The position numbers were made by a program, and so were the translations under genes. A model generated the notes under the pieces. It did not search any database. It saw only the letters and a list, made by a program, of their open reading frames with translations, and was not told the DNA's origin. 64,000 nucleotides of DNA from NCBI RefSeq assembly GCF_016722925.1, contig NZ_JAEQNC010000018.1, positions 33,732 to 97,731 of the forward strand, written 5' to 3'. This document shows, one piece after another, positions 29,096 through 37,979 of this stretch; position 1 is the stretch's first letter, and every line of letters begins with the position of its first letter. This DNA comes from Phytoamicus setariae. GTDB lineage: Bacteria; Pseudomonadota; Alphaproteobacteria; Rhizobiales; Rhizobiaceae.

Positions 29096-29142
29096 TAGCG
29101 ACCGCCTAGCCGGGCAAAACACTCCAGACGCAGCTAACTTCG

Positions 29143-29167
29143 AAACCGGCAGCACGCCGGTTTTTTT
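29143..29167 (+). terminator. Intrinsic terminator after the PilZ gene
   Basis: An 8-bp stem AAACCGGC / GCCGGTTT with an AGCAC loop is followed by a T-tract (seven T after GCCGG). Confidence 0.85.
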
Positions 29168-29511
29168 GTGCCCGAGCATTGGCGCATGATGGAGCCCATC
29201 CTATCGGACACACCATTCGACGGCGCCAAAAGCCACATTTCGGCAGCCGCCGAAAAAATATTTTCATTATTCTGCTGTCGCGTTTTGGCTGATGGAGCGC
29301 GACCGGACAGATACGTCATCATGCGCCTCCCGCCCGCAACTTGTATCGTTTCGATCCAACTACATTCCCAAAATGGTACACTCCGACAGCGTCGTCAGAG
29401 CGAGCGTACAGCGCACAAATTTTGTCTTTCATATTCAATCGCTTATGGCGTTTTTCATAAATTTTTATTCAAATTCAATTCTCATTCTCCTAAAAACAAT
29501 ACAAAATTCGA

Positions 29512-29544
29512 TTCAAATACACTTCAAATACCATTCAACTTTTA
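29512..29544 (+). repeat. Three 11-bp direct repeats
   Basis: TTCAAATACAC, TTCAAATACCA and TTCAACTTTTA follow each other without gaps, an 11-bp period close to one helical turn. Additional ATTCAA copies lie at about 29435, 29467 and 29473. Confidence 0.55.
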
Positions 29545-29547
29545 TTC

Positions 29548-29565
29548 TTGTTTTTGTAAAAACAA
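29548..29565. promoter_or_regulatory. 18-bp AT-rich palindrome
   Basis: TTGTTTTT and AAAAACAA form a perfect 8-bp inverted repeat around GT, immediately after the phased repeats and about 100 bases before the protease start. A possible operator. Confidence 0.4.
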
Positions 29566-29666
29566 ACTCAAGAACATCTAAAGTCTATACTTAATCTTAC
29601 TGTCGTTCTTCGCGAGAGGTAAAAACACCTGTGCCAATATCTTCCCATCAACGGGGAGATAAGGGA

Positions 29667-30269
29667 ATGAAAGCCAAGACTGTCGCAAAAGCAATTATCG
29701 CGGGCCTGATGTTCTGGTCTGCCGCCAATGCAGCATTCGCATTCTCGGCCAACATGACGACAGTGGGGCGCACCAATCCACCAATCGGCCATTATGAATA
29801 CTGCCAGCGCTTTGCCAGCCAGTGCCGCGCCAGCGCTGCGGATAGCGGTCCGATGGAGTTGACGCAGGGAAGGTGGAAAACCCTCCTCCAGGTGAACTAC
29901 AAGGTCAACAGCACCATCGAGCCGCTGACGGACCAGCAGATTTATGGGGTGGAAGAACGCTGGACGCTTCCGGATACCGCAGGCGATTGCGAAGACTACG
30001 TCCTTCTCAAGCGTAAGCTGCTGATTGAAAGAGGCTTTTCTGAATCAAACCTGCTGATAACCGTTGTTTTGCAGCCTAATGGCGAAGGCCATGCGGTTCT
30101 GACCGTCCGCACTGATCGCGGCGACTTCGTGCTGGACAACATGCGCAACAAGGTTCTGCTCTGGTCTGACACCGAATACACCTACCTGAAGCGCCAATCG
30201 ACACGCAATTCGGCTCAGTGGGTAAAGATCAACGACGACCATTCGCCTGCAGTTGGTAGCTTGGACTGA
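29667..30269 (+). CDS. Bacterial transglutaminase-like cysteine proteinase (BTLCP, DUF920)
   Basis: A 200-residue exported protein: signal peptide to about residue 27 (AFAFS). The transglutaminase-type triad is visible: Cys108 (GDCEDYVLLKR), His142 (GHAVLTV) and Asp157 (VLDNMR). A pair Cys46/Cys53 could form a disulfide. BTLCP proteins are periplasmic cysteine peptidases; related ones cleave surface adhesins under c-di-GMP control (the LapG group), although this clade is separate. ATG 29667 is preceded by GGGGAG. A long AT-rich upstream region suggests strong regulation. It ends at a clear terminator. Confidence 0.9.
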   Translation: MKAKTVAKAIIAGLMFWSAANAAFAFSANMTTVGRTNPPIGHYEYCQRFASQCRASAADSGPMELTQGRWKTLLQVNYKVNSTIEPLTDQQIYGVEERWTLPDTAGDCEDYVLLKRKLLIERGFSESNLLITVVLQPNGEGHAVLTVRTDRGDFVLDNMRNKVLLWSDTEYTYLKRQSTRNSAQWVKINDDHSPAVGSLD

Positions 30270-30367
30270 TCGCAAGGAGCGACAACAGATCCGCTTCGTC
30301 AAATCATGCGCATCAGTTGACAAAGGGCCCGGTCACCCCCCACTTCCCGTCCCAGACCCGGCTCTTT

Positions 30368-30405
30368 TGCCGACCCCGCCATCCCTGGGGTCGGCATTTT
30401 TGTTT
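30368..30405. terminator. Intrinsic terminator after BTLCP gene
   Basis: A 10-bp stem TGCCGACCCC / GGGGTCGGCA with a 9-base loop is followed by TTTTTGTTTT. It may also serve the converging small membrane protein gene. Confidence 0.85.
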
Positions 30406-30429
30406 TGGACAACCTCAATTAGCCCGGCT

Positions 30430-30747
30430 TCACGCTGACCAAAGCAGTCTGGCCAGCGAAAGAAAAACAAATCCGTAGATGCCGGCCCAGCCAATGACGA
30501 TCACCGCACCCTGAGCGACGTCGTTACGGGTCATCGTATCCGCCCGCCACCCACCGACCACCCGATCGAACAACAAGGCCGGGCCAGCAAAAAGACCGAG
30601 TATCCACGGCAATGGCCGACTTTCCAGCTGAAACCCCTCTGCTTGCAACGGCATGCCATCGCCGAGTATGGTTCGCGCGGCATCGAGAAGCGCCATTGGG
30701 ATTGCGAGGCCGGCAACAAGGCAGACAAAAAAATCACTGAAAGTCAT
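30430..30747 (-). CDS. Small membrane protein of unknown function
   Basis: A 105-residue protein with three hydrophobic segments: about residues 5-22, 47-62 and 80-102. The middle region (WILGLFAGPALLFDR) is the most conserved-looking part. I do not recognise the family. The high third-position GC and membrane pattern support a real gene. Its ribosome-binding site is weak. It converges with the BTLCP protease and is divergent from another membrane-anchored unknown protein. Confidence 0.65.
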   Translation of the reverse strand: MTFSDFFVCLVAGLAIPMALLDAARTILGDGMPLQAEGFQLESRPLPWILGLFAGPALLFDRVVGGWRADTMTRNDVAQGAVIVIGWAGIYGFVFLSLARLLWSA

Positions 30748-30894
30748 TTTGGATCAATCCCGAAACGTATTAAGTGTCACTGCGATCCGCAGCAATAATC
30801 ATGCCAACAGGAGCGCCAGCCTGACACAGGCAAGCAAGAGTCTAATTCGTGCGATTTCAACGCAGGCGAGCGGCGGGCATTACAGGTCAATAAT

Positions 30895-31629
30895 ATGGTT
30901 GAGAAACATGATACGCATTCATCGCTGCTCACCAACCACTTTCTGTTAAAAGTCACAGCTATCATCGGGCTGCTCGCCGCGCTGACAGCGGCCATCACTG
31001 TTGCCGGCAAATATTACGGCGACCGGTTGGCCATGGACGGGCAAACGGAAATTCAAGCGCCGGTCAGGATCGCGATAGGACAGGACATATTAAGCCTACC
31101 GGCAAACATGATCCGCTTTGAGAACCAGAGGCGTAACGGTCGAGCAGATTCCGTTAGCCTCTATGCCGCATGGCCGGAACTCGAAGGTTACACCCGGGCC
31201 AAAGCAGCGTTGTTTTCGGCGCCGGGAGGCTCTCGCAATCTCATTTTCATGGAATTTACCCAAAGCGTCATGTCGCGCGACATGTCCGGCCGCCTTGAAC
31301 CGATCTATCGGCGGCTCTTTACCGGAACTCCCGAAAAAGGCCCCGCCGGACTGAGTATAAATCGGTTAAGCGAGAAGTCCGGCTTCGGACCCGAGGTGAT
31401 CCTAACCGCCAAGCAGCCAGATGGCCGCGACTATGTCGTGCGCTGCATCCTTCCTGCTACTGCGGAGGCGGCGACCTCTGCCGACTGCCAGCGCGATATC
31501 CATGTGGGCCGAGACCTGACATTTCTCTATCGCTTTTCCTCACAACTCCTCCCGGAGTGGCAGGAGCTTGACGCCGCACTCGGCCGCTTTGCTGTCGACC
31601 ACGTCAAAACCAACCAGATCCAGAAGTAA
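30895..31629 (+). CDS. Membrane-anchored protein of unknown function
   Basis: A 244-residue protein with one N-terminal transmembrane anchor (about residues 17-38, LKVTAIIGLLAALTAAITVA), so the bulk should be periplasmic. Two cysteines (VRCILPATAEAA and SADCQRDIH) about 17 residues apart could pair. There is no catalytic motif that I recognise. AGGT lies 9 bases before the ATG. Upstream of the DD-carboxypeptidase gene on the same strand, but 178 bases away, so a shared transcript is not assured. Confidence 0.7.
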   Translation: MVEKHDTHSSLLTNHFLLKVTAIIGLLAALTAAITVAGKYYGDRLAMDGQTEIQAPVRIAIGQDILSLPANMIRFENQRRNGRADSVSLYAAWPELEGYTRAKAALFSAPGGSRNLIFMEFTQSVMSRDMSGRLEPIYRRLFTGTPEKGPAGLSINRLSEKSGFGPEVILTAKQPDGRDYVVRCILPATAEAATSADCQRDIHVGRDLTFLYRFSSQLLPEWQELDAALGRFAVDHVKTNQIQK

Positions 31630-31807
31630 CGCAGACAGCCGGAAACGCTGACGGTGGCGGCGACCGTTAGATTTTTATGCGAATACGTGCAGATGCGGAA
31701 AGAAATGATTCATCATAAACCGATTGGTAACGGTAGCGGGCTAAATTCTCTCTTCAAGTTCTCCGGATCCGGCTCCGGTCTGCGCAACAGAAACGAAGAG
31801 TAGCATA

Positions 31808-33262
31808 GTGTCCAAGTTCAAGTTCTCATTGCCCTACCTCCGGGGTAAGTGCGTTCCCCTCGCCAAGGCTTTCTGCACCGTCGTCGCCGCATTTTCGCTC
31901 AGCGCCCTTGTCACGGTGCAAGCATATGCCGGCCCGAGACCTGCAAGCATCGTCATCGACGTCAGAACCGGTGAAGTGATGCAGTCTGAGGATCCGGACG
32001 GGTTGCGCTATCCGGCATCGCTTACCAAAATGATGACACTCTACATGGTGTTCGATGCGCTGGAGTCCGGCCGGATCTCGCTCAGCAGTCGTGTGCCGGT
32101 ATCCAAATTCGCGGCATCGCAGTCGCCTTCGAAGCTTGGCGTGCGCGCCGGAACGACATTTACGGTCGAGCAGGGTATCCTCGCTCTCGTTACCCGTTCC
32201 GCCAATGACTGCGCGACCGCTTTTGCCGAATTCCTTGGTGGCTCCGAGCCCCGCTTCGGCAAAATGATGACAGCCAAGGCTCGCACGCTTGGAATGAACC
32301 GCACGGTTTATCACAATGCAAACGGCCTGCCCGACGCCCGTCAGGTCACCACTGCGCGCGACCAGGCTCGCCTCGGCATCGCGCTGCGTAAGCACTATCC
32401 TCAGTATTACAGCTACTTCTCCGCTCGCAGCTTCAAGTACGGCAAGCAGGTTATCGGCAATCACAACCGTCTTCTCGGCGCCGTACGTGGCGTGGACGGC
32501 ATCAAAACCGGTTTTACCCGTGCTGCCGGCTTCAACCTCGTCACCTCGGCGCAGGTGGACGGACGTTCGGTCGTTGGTGTGGTCATGGGTGGAACTTCAG
32601 GCCGCTCGCGTGATGCGAAGATGCGCAAGTTGATCGAAACCTACCTGCCGCAGGCAGCCCGCCGCGGCGGCAAAGCCGACGCGATGGTCTCCATGAAGCC
32701 TAAGCGCGAAATGGTGGAAACCGCATATGCCGAGCCAGAGCGTCAGTCCGAAGCCCTGAACGTGGTTGCAGCGACGAACGATCTCGACCTGCCGCACAAG
32801 GGCCCGATGCCGGAAGCGCGCTATGAAGCAAGCGAACAGTTGACCAGCGCTGAAACAACCAATTCCGTACCGTTGATCCGCACCAAGACCGTCAAGGTGA
32901 CCAAGGTAGCGGCCCTCCAGGCGATGCCGACCGAGAACATCCCGGCGGCCGAGCCCGAGGAATCCACGCGCTCGATCAGCAAGGTCGACACCGTGACGAC
33001 CGCTTCGACCACCTCCAAGGGCTGGGTAATCCAGGTCGGAACGGCTTCGGGCAACGAACAGGCACAAGTTATCCTGCAGAAAGTGCAGGACAAAGGCGGC
33101 AAGGTATTGCGTTCCGCCACCCCATTCACCGTTGCCTTCGCAAAGGGTAACGAGCAGCTCTACCGCGCACGCTTCGGCGGGTTCGCCGATCAGGACGCAG
33201 CTGTCAGCGCCTGCAAGGTCCTGAAGAAGAAGGGCGTCAGCTGCTGGGCCAGCCTTCAGTAA
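31808..33262 (+). CDS. D-alanyl-D-alanine carboxypeptidase (S11) with C-terminal SPOR domain
   Basis: A 484-residue penicillin-binding protein trimming the terminal D-Ala from peptidoglycan pentapeptides. A signal peptide ends near residue 41 (QAYA). The active-site motifs are SLTK (S-x-x-K), SAN (S-x-N) and KTG in GIKTGFT. A 115-residue disordered linker leads to a SPOR domain (residues about 402-484, GWVIQVGTASGNEQAQ), which binds denuded glycan at septa. E. coli DacA/C have an amphipathic anchor instead, so the SPOR domain probably targets this enzyme to the division or growth zone. The start is a GTG. Confidence 0.93.
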   Translation: MSKFKFSLPYLRGKCVPLAKAFCTVVAAFSLSALVTVQAYAGPRPASIVIDVRTGEVMQSEDPDGLRYPASLTKMMTLYMVFDALESGRISLSSRVPVSKFAASQSPSKLGVRAGTTFTVEQGILALVTRSANDCATAFAEFLGGSEPRFGKMMTAKARTLGMNRTVYHNANGLPDARQVTTARDQARLGIALRKHYPQYYSYFSARSFKYGKQVIGNHNRLLGAVRGVDGIKTGFTRAAGFNLVTSAQVDGRSVVGVVMGGTSGRSRDAKMRKLIETYLPQAARRGGKADAMVSMKPKREMVETAYAEPERQSEALNVVAATNDLDLPHKGPMPEARYEASEQLTSAETTNSVPLIRTKTVKVTKVAALQAMPTENIPAAEPEESTRSISKVDTVTTASTTSKGWVIQVGTASGNEQAQVILQKVQDKGGKVLRSATPFTVAFAKGNEQLYRARFGGFADQDAAVSACKVLKKKGVSCWASLQ

Positions 33263-33270
33263 AGACAAAC

Positions 33271-33303
33271 AAGCCGCCTGTTTGAGACCGGCGGCTTCTC
33301 TTT
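33271..33303 (+). terminator. Intrinsic terminator after DD-carboxypeptidase gene
   Basis: An 8-bp stem AAGCCGCC / GGCGGCTT with an 11-base loop is followed by the pyrimidine-rich CTCTTTCCC. Confidence 0.6.
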
Positions 33304-33414
33304 CCCGGTTCGCGTATTTGAAACGGGCTGTTGAAATGCGGGACTGCCACCTCACAATTGCGCGTGGCCTTCCCCCTACGAAACCTCGATTTGTATTGCG
33401 TACGAGGCACTGTT

Positions 33415-33684
33415 ATGGCCCAGAATGGAAACTTCCAGGACTTTCCGCCGTCCCCGCCAAAGAAATCTGGGGCGAAGGGACTCGGGTTGCTGCCGCTGCA
33501 CGAAGCGGCAATGAAGCTTGCGGGCATGGGCCTCAACCGCTCGCAACACAAGACGCGCGATCTGGTCGCGTTGCTGCTGGGCCACGGCGCGCGTGCCTGG
33601 CGCGCGGGGCAGCCCCCGGCTGCACTGCATCTGCATGTGAAATCACCGGCAGGCCGCCACCCTGTCAGGCTGAGATTGCGCTGA
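33415..33684 (+). CDS. Small basic protein of unknown function
   Basis: An 89-residue open frame starting at an ATG with GAGG 7 bases upstream and strong G/C preference at third codon positions, so it looks coding. The protein is basic with a proline-rich start (FPPSPPKKSGAKG) and an LLPLHEAAMKLAGMGL helix, ending HPVRLRLR. No family is recognised. The stop lies 6 bases from the converging DUF1489 gene. Confidence 0.55.
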   Translation: MAQNGNFQDFPPSPPKKSGAKGLGLLPLHEAAMKLAGMGLNRSQHKTRDLVALLLGHGARAWRAGQPPAALHLHVKSPAGRHPVRLRLR

Positions 33685-33690
33685 CAGCGC

Positions 33691-34128
33691 TTAAAGCAGG
33701 CCCAGTTCGGCAAGCTCCCGCTTAAGATCGGCAGGCATATCCTCGCCGCCCTGCCCCGGCGCGAAGAGATCGGCTGGTGCATCTTTGGCCTCGAGATAGC
33801 GCCACCCCTGGAATGGGCGCTTCGGCTGCGGCATGGTCTCGATCACCTCCGGCCCCAGCATCAATCTGCAGCGGGAAATTCCGTCCGTGTCGACGAACTC
33901 CACAATATCGAGCAGTTTCTGGCGCGCAGACACCTGCCCCTTGATGACCCAATAGAGCGATCCGCCGTCGAGAAGATCGGCCATACGCTTGGGGACCATG
34001 CGCGTCGTGTGCGACGAATAGGGCTCCTGCCCCGCGGCTATTGCGTGCAGCGACCGCTCGGCAACCCAGTCCTTCAGGTCATCGATTGAGTCGGCGCCGA
34101 CGCAGAGTTTGATCAGATTGAGTGCCAT
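33691..34128 (-). CDS. DUF1489 family protein
   Basis: A 145-residue soluble protein typical of the alphaproteobacterial DUF1489 family: it begins MALNLIKLCVGADSIDDL, has HTTRMVPKR and a GSLYWVIKG strand, and ends RPFQGWRYLEAKDAPADL. Function is unknown. The ATG at 34128 was chosen over an upstream alternative six codons earlier because it aligns with the family start. Confidence 0.85.
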   Translation of the reverse strand: MALNLIKLCVGADSIDDLKDWVAERSLHAIAAGQEPYSSHTTRMVPKRMADLLDGGSLYWVIKGQVSARQKLLDIVEFVDTDGISRCRLMLGPEVIETMPQPKRPFQGWRYLEAKDAPADLFAPGQGGEDMPADLKRELAELGLL

Positions 34129-34179
34129 GACAGGTATTTCCGCCAAATGACGCGTGCCGTCAATCGCGTTCTGGGTGTA

Positions 34180-35577
34180 TCAACACTCCACAACGTTGAC
34201 GGCAAGCCCTCCGAGCGAGGTTTCCTTGTACTTCTCACTCATGTCATTACCGGTCTGGCGCATGGTCTCGATGCAGGCATCCAGCGGCACGAAATGCTGG
34301 CCGTTACCCTTGAGCGCCAGAGACGCTGCCGTCACAGCCTTGACCGCGCCCAGCGCGTTGCGTTCGATACACGGAACCTGGACCAGTCCCGCTATCGGAT
34401 CGCAGGTCATGCCCAGATGATGCTCAAGCGCGATTTCAGCTGCATTCTCAATCTGCTCTGGCGTGCCGCCCATGACTGCGGCAAGACCAGCAGCAGCCAT
34501 CGCCGCAGCCGAGCCGACCTCCCCCTGACAGCCAACTTCGGCGCCCGAGATTGAGGCATTGTGCTTGACAATTCCGCCGATCGCGGCTGCGGTCAGCAGG
34601 TAGTCGCGAATGCCGTTCTGGTCCCAGTCCTCATGAAAATGCTGGTAATAGCGGATTGTCGCCGGGATCACTCCGGCTGCGCCATTCGTCGGGGCCGTAA
34701 CGATCCTGCCACCACCGGCATTCTCCTCGTTGACCGCCATCGCATAGACCGACAGCCAGTCATTGGCCAGCAGCGGATTGGACTTGTTCGAGCGCCATTC
34801 CTCCTGCAGCTTGTCATGAATCTGGCGGGCCCGGCGCCGCACCTTGAGACCGCCCGGCATGATGCCATCGACGGCAAGTCCACGGTCGATGCAGCTTTTC
34901 ATCGCATCCCAGATCTTGTCGAGCCGGGCGTCGAGCTCATCGGCGCTCATCGTCACCTCTTCGTTGGCGCGTTTCATCTGGGCAATCGTCAACCCGGATC
35001 GCGCCGCCATTTCCAGCATCTGCTTTGCCGTGGCAAAGGGATATGGAACCTTGACCGACTCCGCCTTCTTGGCGGTTCGCATGCGCTCCAGTTCAAGATC
35101 GGTGACAACGAAGCCGCCGCCAATCGAATAATAGATCTGCTTGAGCAGCAGCCTTCCGGAACTGTCGAGCGCCTGAAACAGCATGCCGTTGGCGTGACCG
35201 GCCAACGGATTCTTCTTGTCGAGCAGCAGGTCGTCCTTGGGCCGGAAAGCGTATTCCGGATGGCCCTCCGGATGGATCTTGCCAGTCTGCTCCACTTCCG
35301 CAACCAACTCATCCATCCTGTCGGGATCAACTGTATCGGCGGTAGCACCAGTCAAGCCGAGAACGACGGCGCGATCGGACCCGTGGCCGATCCCCGTGTG
35401 CGCCAGCGAACCATGCAGACTGACTTTGATCGTCGCAATCCGCGCCCCGACCGGACGCGGCCAATCCGGCGACAAGATAAGCGCCAGAAACGCATTCGCC
35501 GCCGTCATCGGACCCATTGTATGAGAACTCGACGGGCCGATGCCGATCTTGAACACGTCGAACACGGATAGAAACAT
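34180..35577 (-). CDS. sdaA: L-serine dehydratase (iron-sulfur, single chain)
   Basis: A 465-residue [4Fe-4S] enzyme deaminating serine to pyruvate. The N-terminal beta domain starts [20 protein letters not shown] with SSHTMGPM, and the C-terminal alpha domain carries cluster-ligand cysteines in [27 protein letters not shown] and nearby. The length is standard for the fused type. The ATG at 35577 follows an AGGCGG; 10 upstream codons are open but lack support. It lies 51 bases upstream of the DUF1489 gene on the same strand. Confidence 0.96.
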   Translation of the reverse strand: MFLSVFDVFKIGIGPSSSHTMGPMTAANAFLALILSPDWPRPVGARIATIKVSLHGSLAHTGIGHGSDRAVVLGLTGATADTVDPDRMDELVAEVEQTGKIHPEGHPEYAFRPKDDLLLDKKNPLAGHANGMLFQALDSSGRLLLKQIYYSIGGGFVVTDLELERMRTAKKAESVKVPYPFATAKQMLEMAARSGLTIAQMKRANEEVTMSADELDARLDKIWDAMKSCIDRGLAVDGIMPGGLKVRRRARQIHDKLQEEWRSNKSNPLLANDWLSVYAMAVNEENAGGGRIVTAPTNGAAGVIPATIRYYQHFHEDWDQNGIRDYLLTAAAIGGIVKHNASISGAEVGCQGEVGSAAAMAAAGLAAVMGGTPEQIENAAEIALEHHLGMTCDPIAGLVQVPCIERNALGAVKAVTAASLALKGNGQHFVPLDACIETMRQTGNDMSEKYKETSLGGLAVNVVEC

Positions 35578-35751
35578 CGAATGACCGCCTTTTGTTGCCT
35601 GAGTCACAGTATCAGCTTCGCGTCAGGTTATTCCAATTTATATATGGTCGCGAGCTGAACTTCCGCCAAGTGCTGACACACAGGCGACATGTTCGCCATC
35701 AAAGGATGCCACCCGTTCCCAACCAACGCGAATCCGTGCAAAACTGACGTC

Positions 35752-36444
35752 ATGACCGTAGCCGACTACATTGCCCTGGCCTTCTTCATCACGCTCTGGG
35801 GAGCCTTCAACTGGCTCACCAGCGGTGAGCGAACGTTCAAACGCGTCAGCGTTACCCGCGCGATGACAATGCATCGCTCCAACTGGATCCGCAATTCGCT
35901 GCACCGCGACCTGAAAATGATCGACACATCGATCATGGCTGGGCTGCAGAACGGCACCGCATTCTTTGGCTCGACCTCGCTTCTGGCTCTCGGCAGCTCT
36001 TTTGCGCTGTTGGGGGCGACCGAACAAGCCCAGGCGCTTTTTGCCGACCTGCCGAGCATCTTCCATAGCAGCCGGACAGCATTCGAGCTGAAAGTCGGAG
36101 GGCTGTCGGCGATATTCGCCTACTCCTTCTTCAAGTTCGGCTGGTCCTACCGCCTGTTCAACTATTGCTCGATCCTGTTCGGGGCCTTGCCGATGCAGGC
36201 CGACGCGCTTAAGGACCCCCACGCTGCCAATCTGGCGGCAGAGCGGGTGATTGCCATGAATGTCATCGCCGCGAAGAGTTTCAATGCCGGCCTCAGGGGG
36301 CTGTTTTTGTCGATCGGTTACCTTGGATGGTTCGTGAACGCCTATGTTTTCGCCGCAATGTCGGTCTTCGTCTTCACGGTCCTGATCCGTCGGCAGTTCT
36401 TCTCCGAGGCTCGCAATGCGCTGCTGAGGGGATTGAACATTTGA
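35752..36444 (+). CDS. DUF599 family membrane protein
   Basis: A 230-residue protein with about four transmembrane helices (about residues 3-20, 70-92, 113-135 and 186-214). RAMTMHRSNWIRNSLHRDL and the FKFGWSYRLFNYCSIL segment match the DUF599 pattern. Function is unknown. ATG 35752 was chosen at the first hydrophobic helix. Followed on the same strand, after 31 bases, by a DUF1624 membrane protein. Confidence 0.85.
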   Translation: MTVADYIALAFFITLWGAFNWLTSGERTFKRVSVTRAMTMHRSNWIRNSLHRDLKMIDTSIMAGLQNGTAFFGSTSLLALGSSFALLGATEQAQALFADLPSIFHSSRTAFELKVGGLSAIFAYSFFKFGWSYRLFNYCSILFGALPMQADALKDPHAANLAAERVIAMNVIAAKSFNAGLRGLFLSIGYLGWFVNAYVFAAMSVFVFTVLIRRQFFSEARNALLRGLNI

Positions 36445-36475
36445 GAATGACAACGATCGCAATCGGGCGGCAGAC

Positions 36476-37471
36476 ATGACGCCAGCCGACATGCTGCCAG
36501 TGAACACAGGTTCGGCAACCAAGCCCCGCTTTCAATGGCTTGATATCCTGCGAGGCGCCTCGCTTCTGGCGATGGCGAGCTACCACCTTCTCTGGGATCT
36601 CGCCGATTTCGGCTATCTTGCAGCCGACTTCCCGTCCTCCGGCTGGCCGAAGATCTATGCCAGGGCCATTGCCTCTACTTTCCTGTTTCTGGCGGGTTTT
36701 TCGCTTGTTCTGGCGCATGGCAAGGGCATCCGGTGGCGCAGTTTCTGGATTCGTTTCGCAAAGGTCGCTGCAGCCGCAGTACTGGTGACAGTCGCGACTT
36801 ACTTCGCCATCCCGCAAGGCTTCATCTTCTTTGGCATCCTGCACGCAATTGCAGTGTCAAGCGTCATCGGGCTGCTCTTTCTGCGGGTGCCCCCGGCCCT
36901 GACTGCAGTCATCGCAGCAATCATCATCGCCATACCTCAAATATGGCGTTTCGAGATTTTCGATGCGCCATGGTTCTGGTGGCTCGGCCTCAGCACCAGC
37001 ACACGCATTTCCTTCGACTATGTTCCGCTGCTGCCCTGGCTGGGGCCGGTTCTACTGGGGATCGCCGTGGGCAGGCTGGATGCTACCCAAAGGCTGCTCA
37101 GACAAAATACGTTGGGGATAAGTGCAACAAATCGGTTCAAAACCACGCTTGCCTTTTTCGGCCGCCACAGTCTGGTCTTCTACCTGATCCATCAGCCCAT
37201 CCTGATTTCAGTTGTCTATGCGTTTTCGCTGATCGTGCCGGCTCCCGAACCGGACCGGCCGGCGATATACCTGCGGAGTTGCGCGATTAGCTGCAAGGAT
37301 AGCGGCAGCGCGGAATTCTGTGCCCGCTTTTGCGATTGCACCCTGGAAAGGCTGGAGCAGGAAAAGCTCTTGGTTCCGCTCCAGTCCGGCGCAATCTCGG
37401 CTGCGGATAATGAACGCCTGAGTGGAATCGCGTTGGAATGTACGAGTGAGTCCGAAACCCGGGCTCCGTGA
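36476..37471 (+). CDS. DUF1624 membrane protein (HGSNAT-like acyltransferase family)
   Basis: A 331-residue membrane protein with about seven helices. The N-terminus RFQWLDILRGASLLAMASYH with HLLWDL is typical of DUF1624 / heparan-alpha-glucosaminide N-acetyltransferase-like proteins, which are predicted membrane acyltransferases. FFGRHSLVFYLIHQP closes the conserved core. The last 75 residues are soluble and unusually cysteine-rich (six Cys between CAISCK and CDCTLE). That may be a metal-binding or redox tail. Substrate unknown. Confidence 0.8.
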   Translation: MTPADMLPVNTGSATKPRFQWLDILRGASLLAMASYHLLWDLADFGYLAADFPSSGWPKIYARAIASTFLFLAGFSLVLAHGKGIRWRSFWIRFAKVAAAAVLVTVATYFAIPQGFIFFGILHAIAVSSVIGLLFLRVPPALTAVIAAIIIAIPQIWRFEIFDAPWFWWLGLSTSTRISFDYVPLLPWLGPVLLGIAVGRLDATQRLLRQNTLGISATNRFKTTLAFFGRHSLVFYLIHQPILISVVYAFSLIVPAPEPDRPAIYLRSCAISCKDSGSAEFCARFCDCTLERLEQEKLLVPLQSGAISAADNERLSGIALECTSESETRAP

Positions 37472-37484
37472 GCTTGGCGGAACC

Positions 37485-37958
37485 ATGAACGCATATCGCA
37501 TTAGGCCTTTGAAATATCCGTGGCCACCGGTTTTCTACGTGGTCGCCGTGGCTGTCGCCCTTGGCATCAGCAAATTCGTGCCGCTGCACATCGTCGAGCA
37601 GAAGCGGCTTTGGCTGCAGGCCTGCGGGGCAACGCTTTTCCTCATAGGCGTTGGTATCGCGCTCTGGGCGTTCTTGACGCTGCTGAGCCATCACACTTCG
37701 GTGCTTTCGACCAGCGCCTGCAACCGGCTGGTAACCTGCGGTCCGTTCCGCGTTACCCGCAATCCTATCTATCTCGGCTATACGCTCGTGACGCTGTCGC
37801 TGGGGTTGATCACCGCCAATGGCTGGATCATTGCGGCGGCGATCATATCGGCCGCCGTTACGCATCTCTACGTGATCCGTCGCGAGGAGAAACATCTCCT
37901 GGCGCGGTTCGGTTTCGAGTTCGAGCGCTATTGCCGGCGAACGCGGGCCTGGATTTGA
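37485..37958 (+). CDS. Isoprenylcysteine/phospholipid methyltransferase-like membrane protein
   Basis: A 157-residue membrane protein with about four helices. The cytosolic motif GPFRVTRNPIYLGY and the following EEKHLLARFGFEFERYCRR are the signatures of the ICMT/PEMT-like (DUF1295-type) small membrane methyltransferases that bind S-adenosylmethionine. The substrate in bacteria is generally unknown. A GGCGGA lies a few bases before the ATG, 13 bases after the DUF1624 gene, so probably cotranscribed. Confidence 0.85.
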   Translation: MNAYRIRPLKYPWPPVFYVVAVAVALGISKFVPLHIVEQKRLWLQACGATLFLIGVGIALWAFLTLLSHHTSVLSTSACNRLVTCGPFRVTRNPIYLGYTLVTLSLGLITANGWIIAAAIISAAVTHLYVIRREEKHLLARFGFEFERYCRRTRAWI

Positions 37959-37979
37959 TGCTATGCCAAGGCGCGTGCG

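Larger units (their letters stand above)
29168..29666 (+). other. AT-rich intergenic region with phased repeats
   Basis: No convincing gene is visible in these 499 bases. An open frame of 137 codons runs through low-complexity AT-rich DNA and ends in Lys/Asn/Phe-rich sequence, so it is rejected. From about 29390 to 29600 the composition drops well below the GC-rich surroundings. It contains repeated TTCAA motifs, an 18-bp palindrome (29548-29565) and a TATACT -10-like box at 29586-29591. It is probably the regulatory region of the downstream protease gene. Confidence 0.5.

Noticed and set aside
29168..29581. 137-codon open frame in the AT-rich region
   Set aside because: No ribosome-binding site, a Phe/Asn/Lys-rich low-complexity end, and a TGA-poor AT-rich context explain it. 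Better read as a regulatory region.
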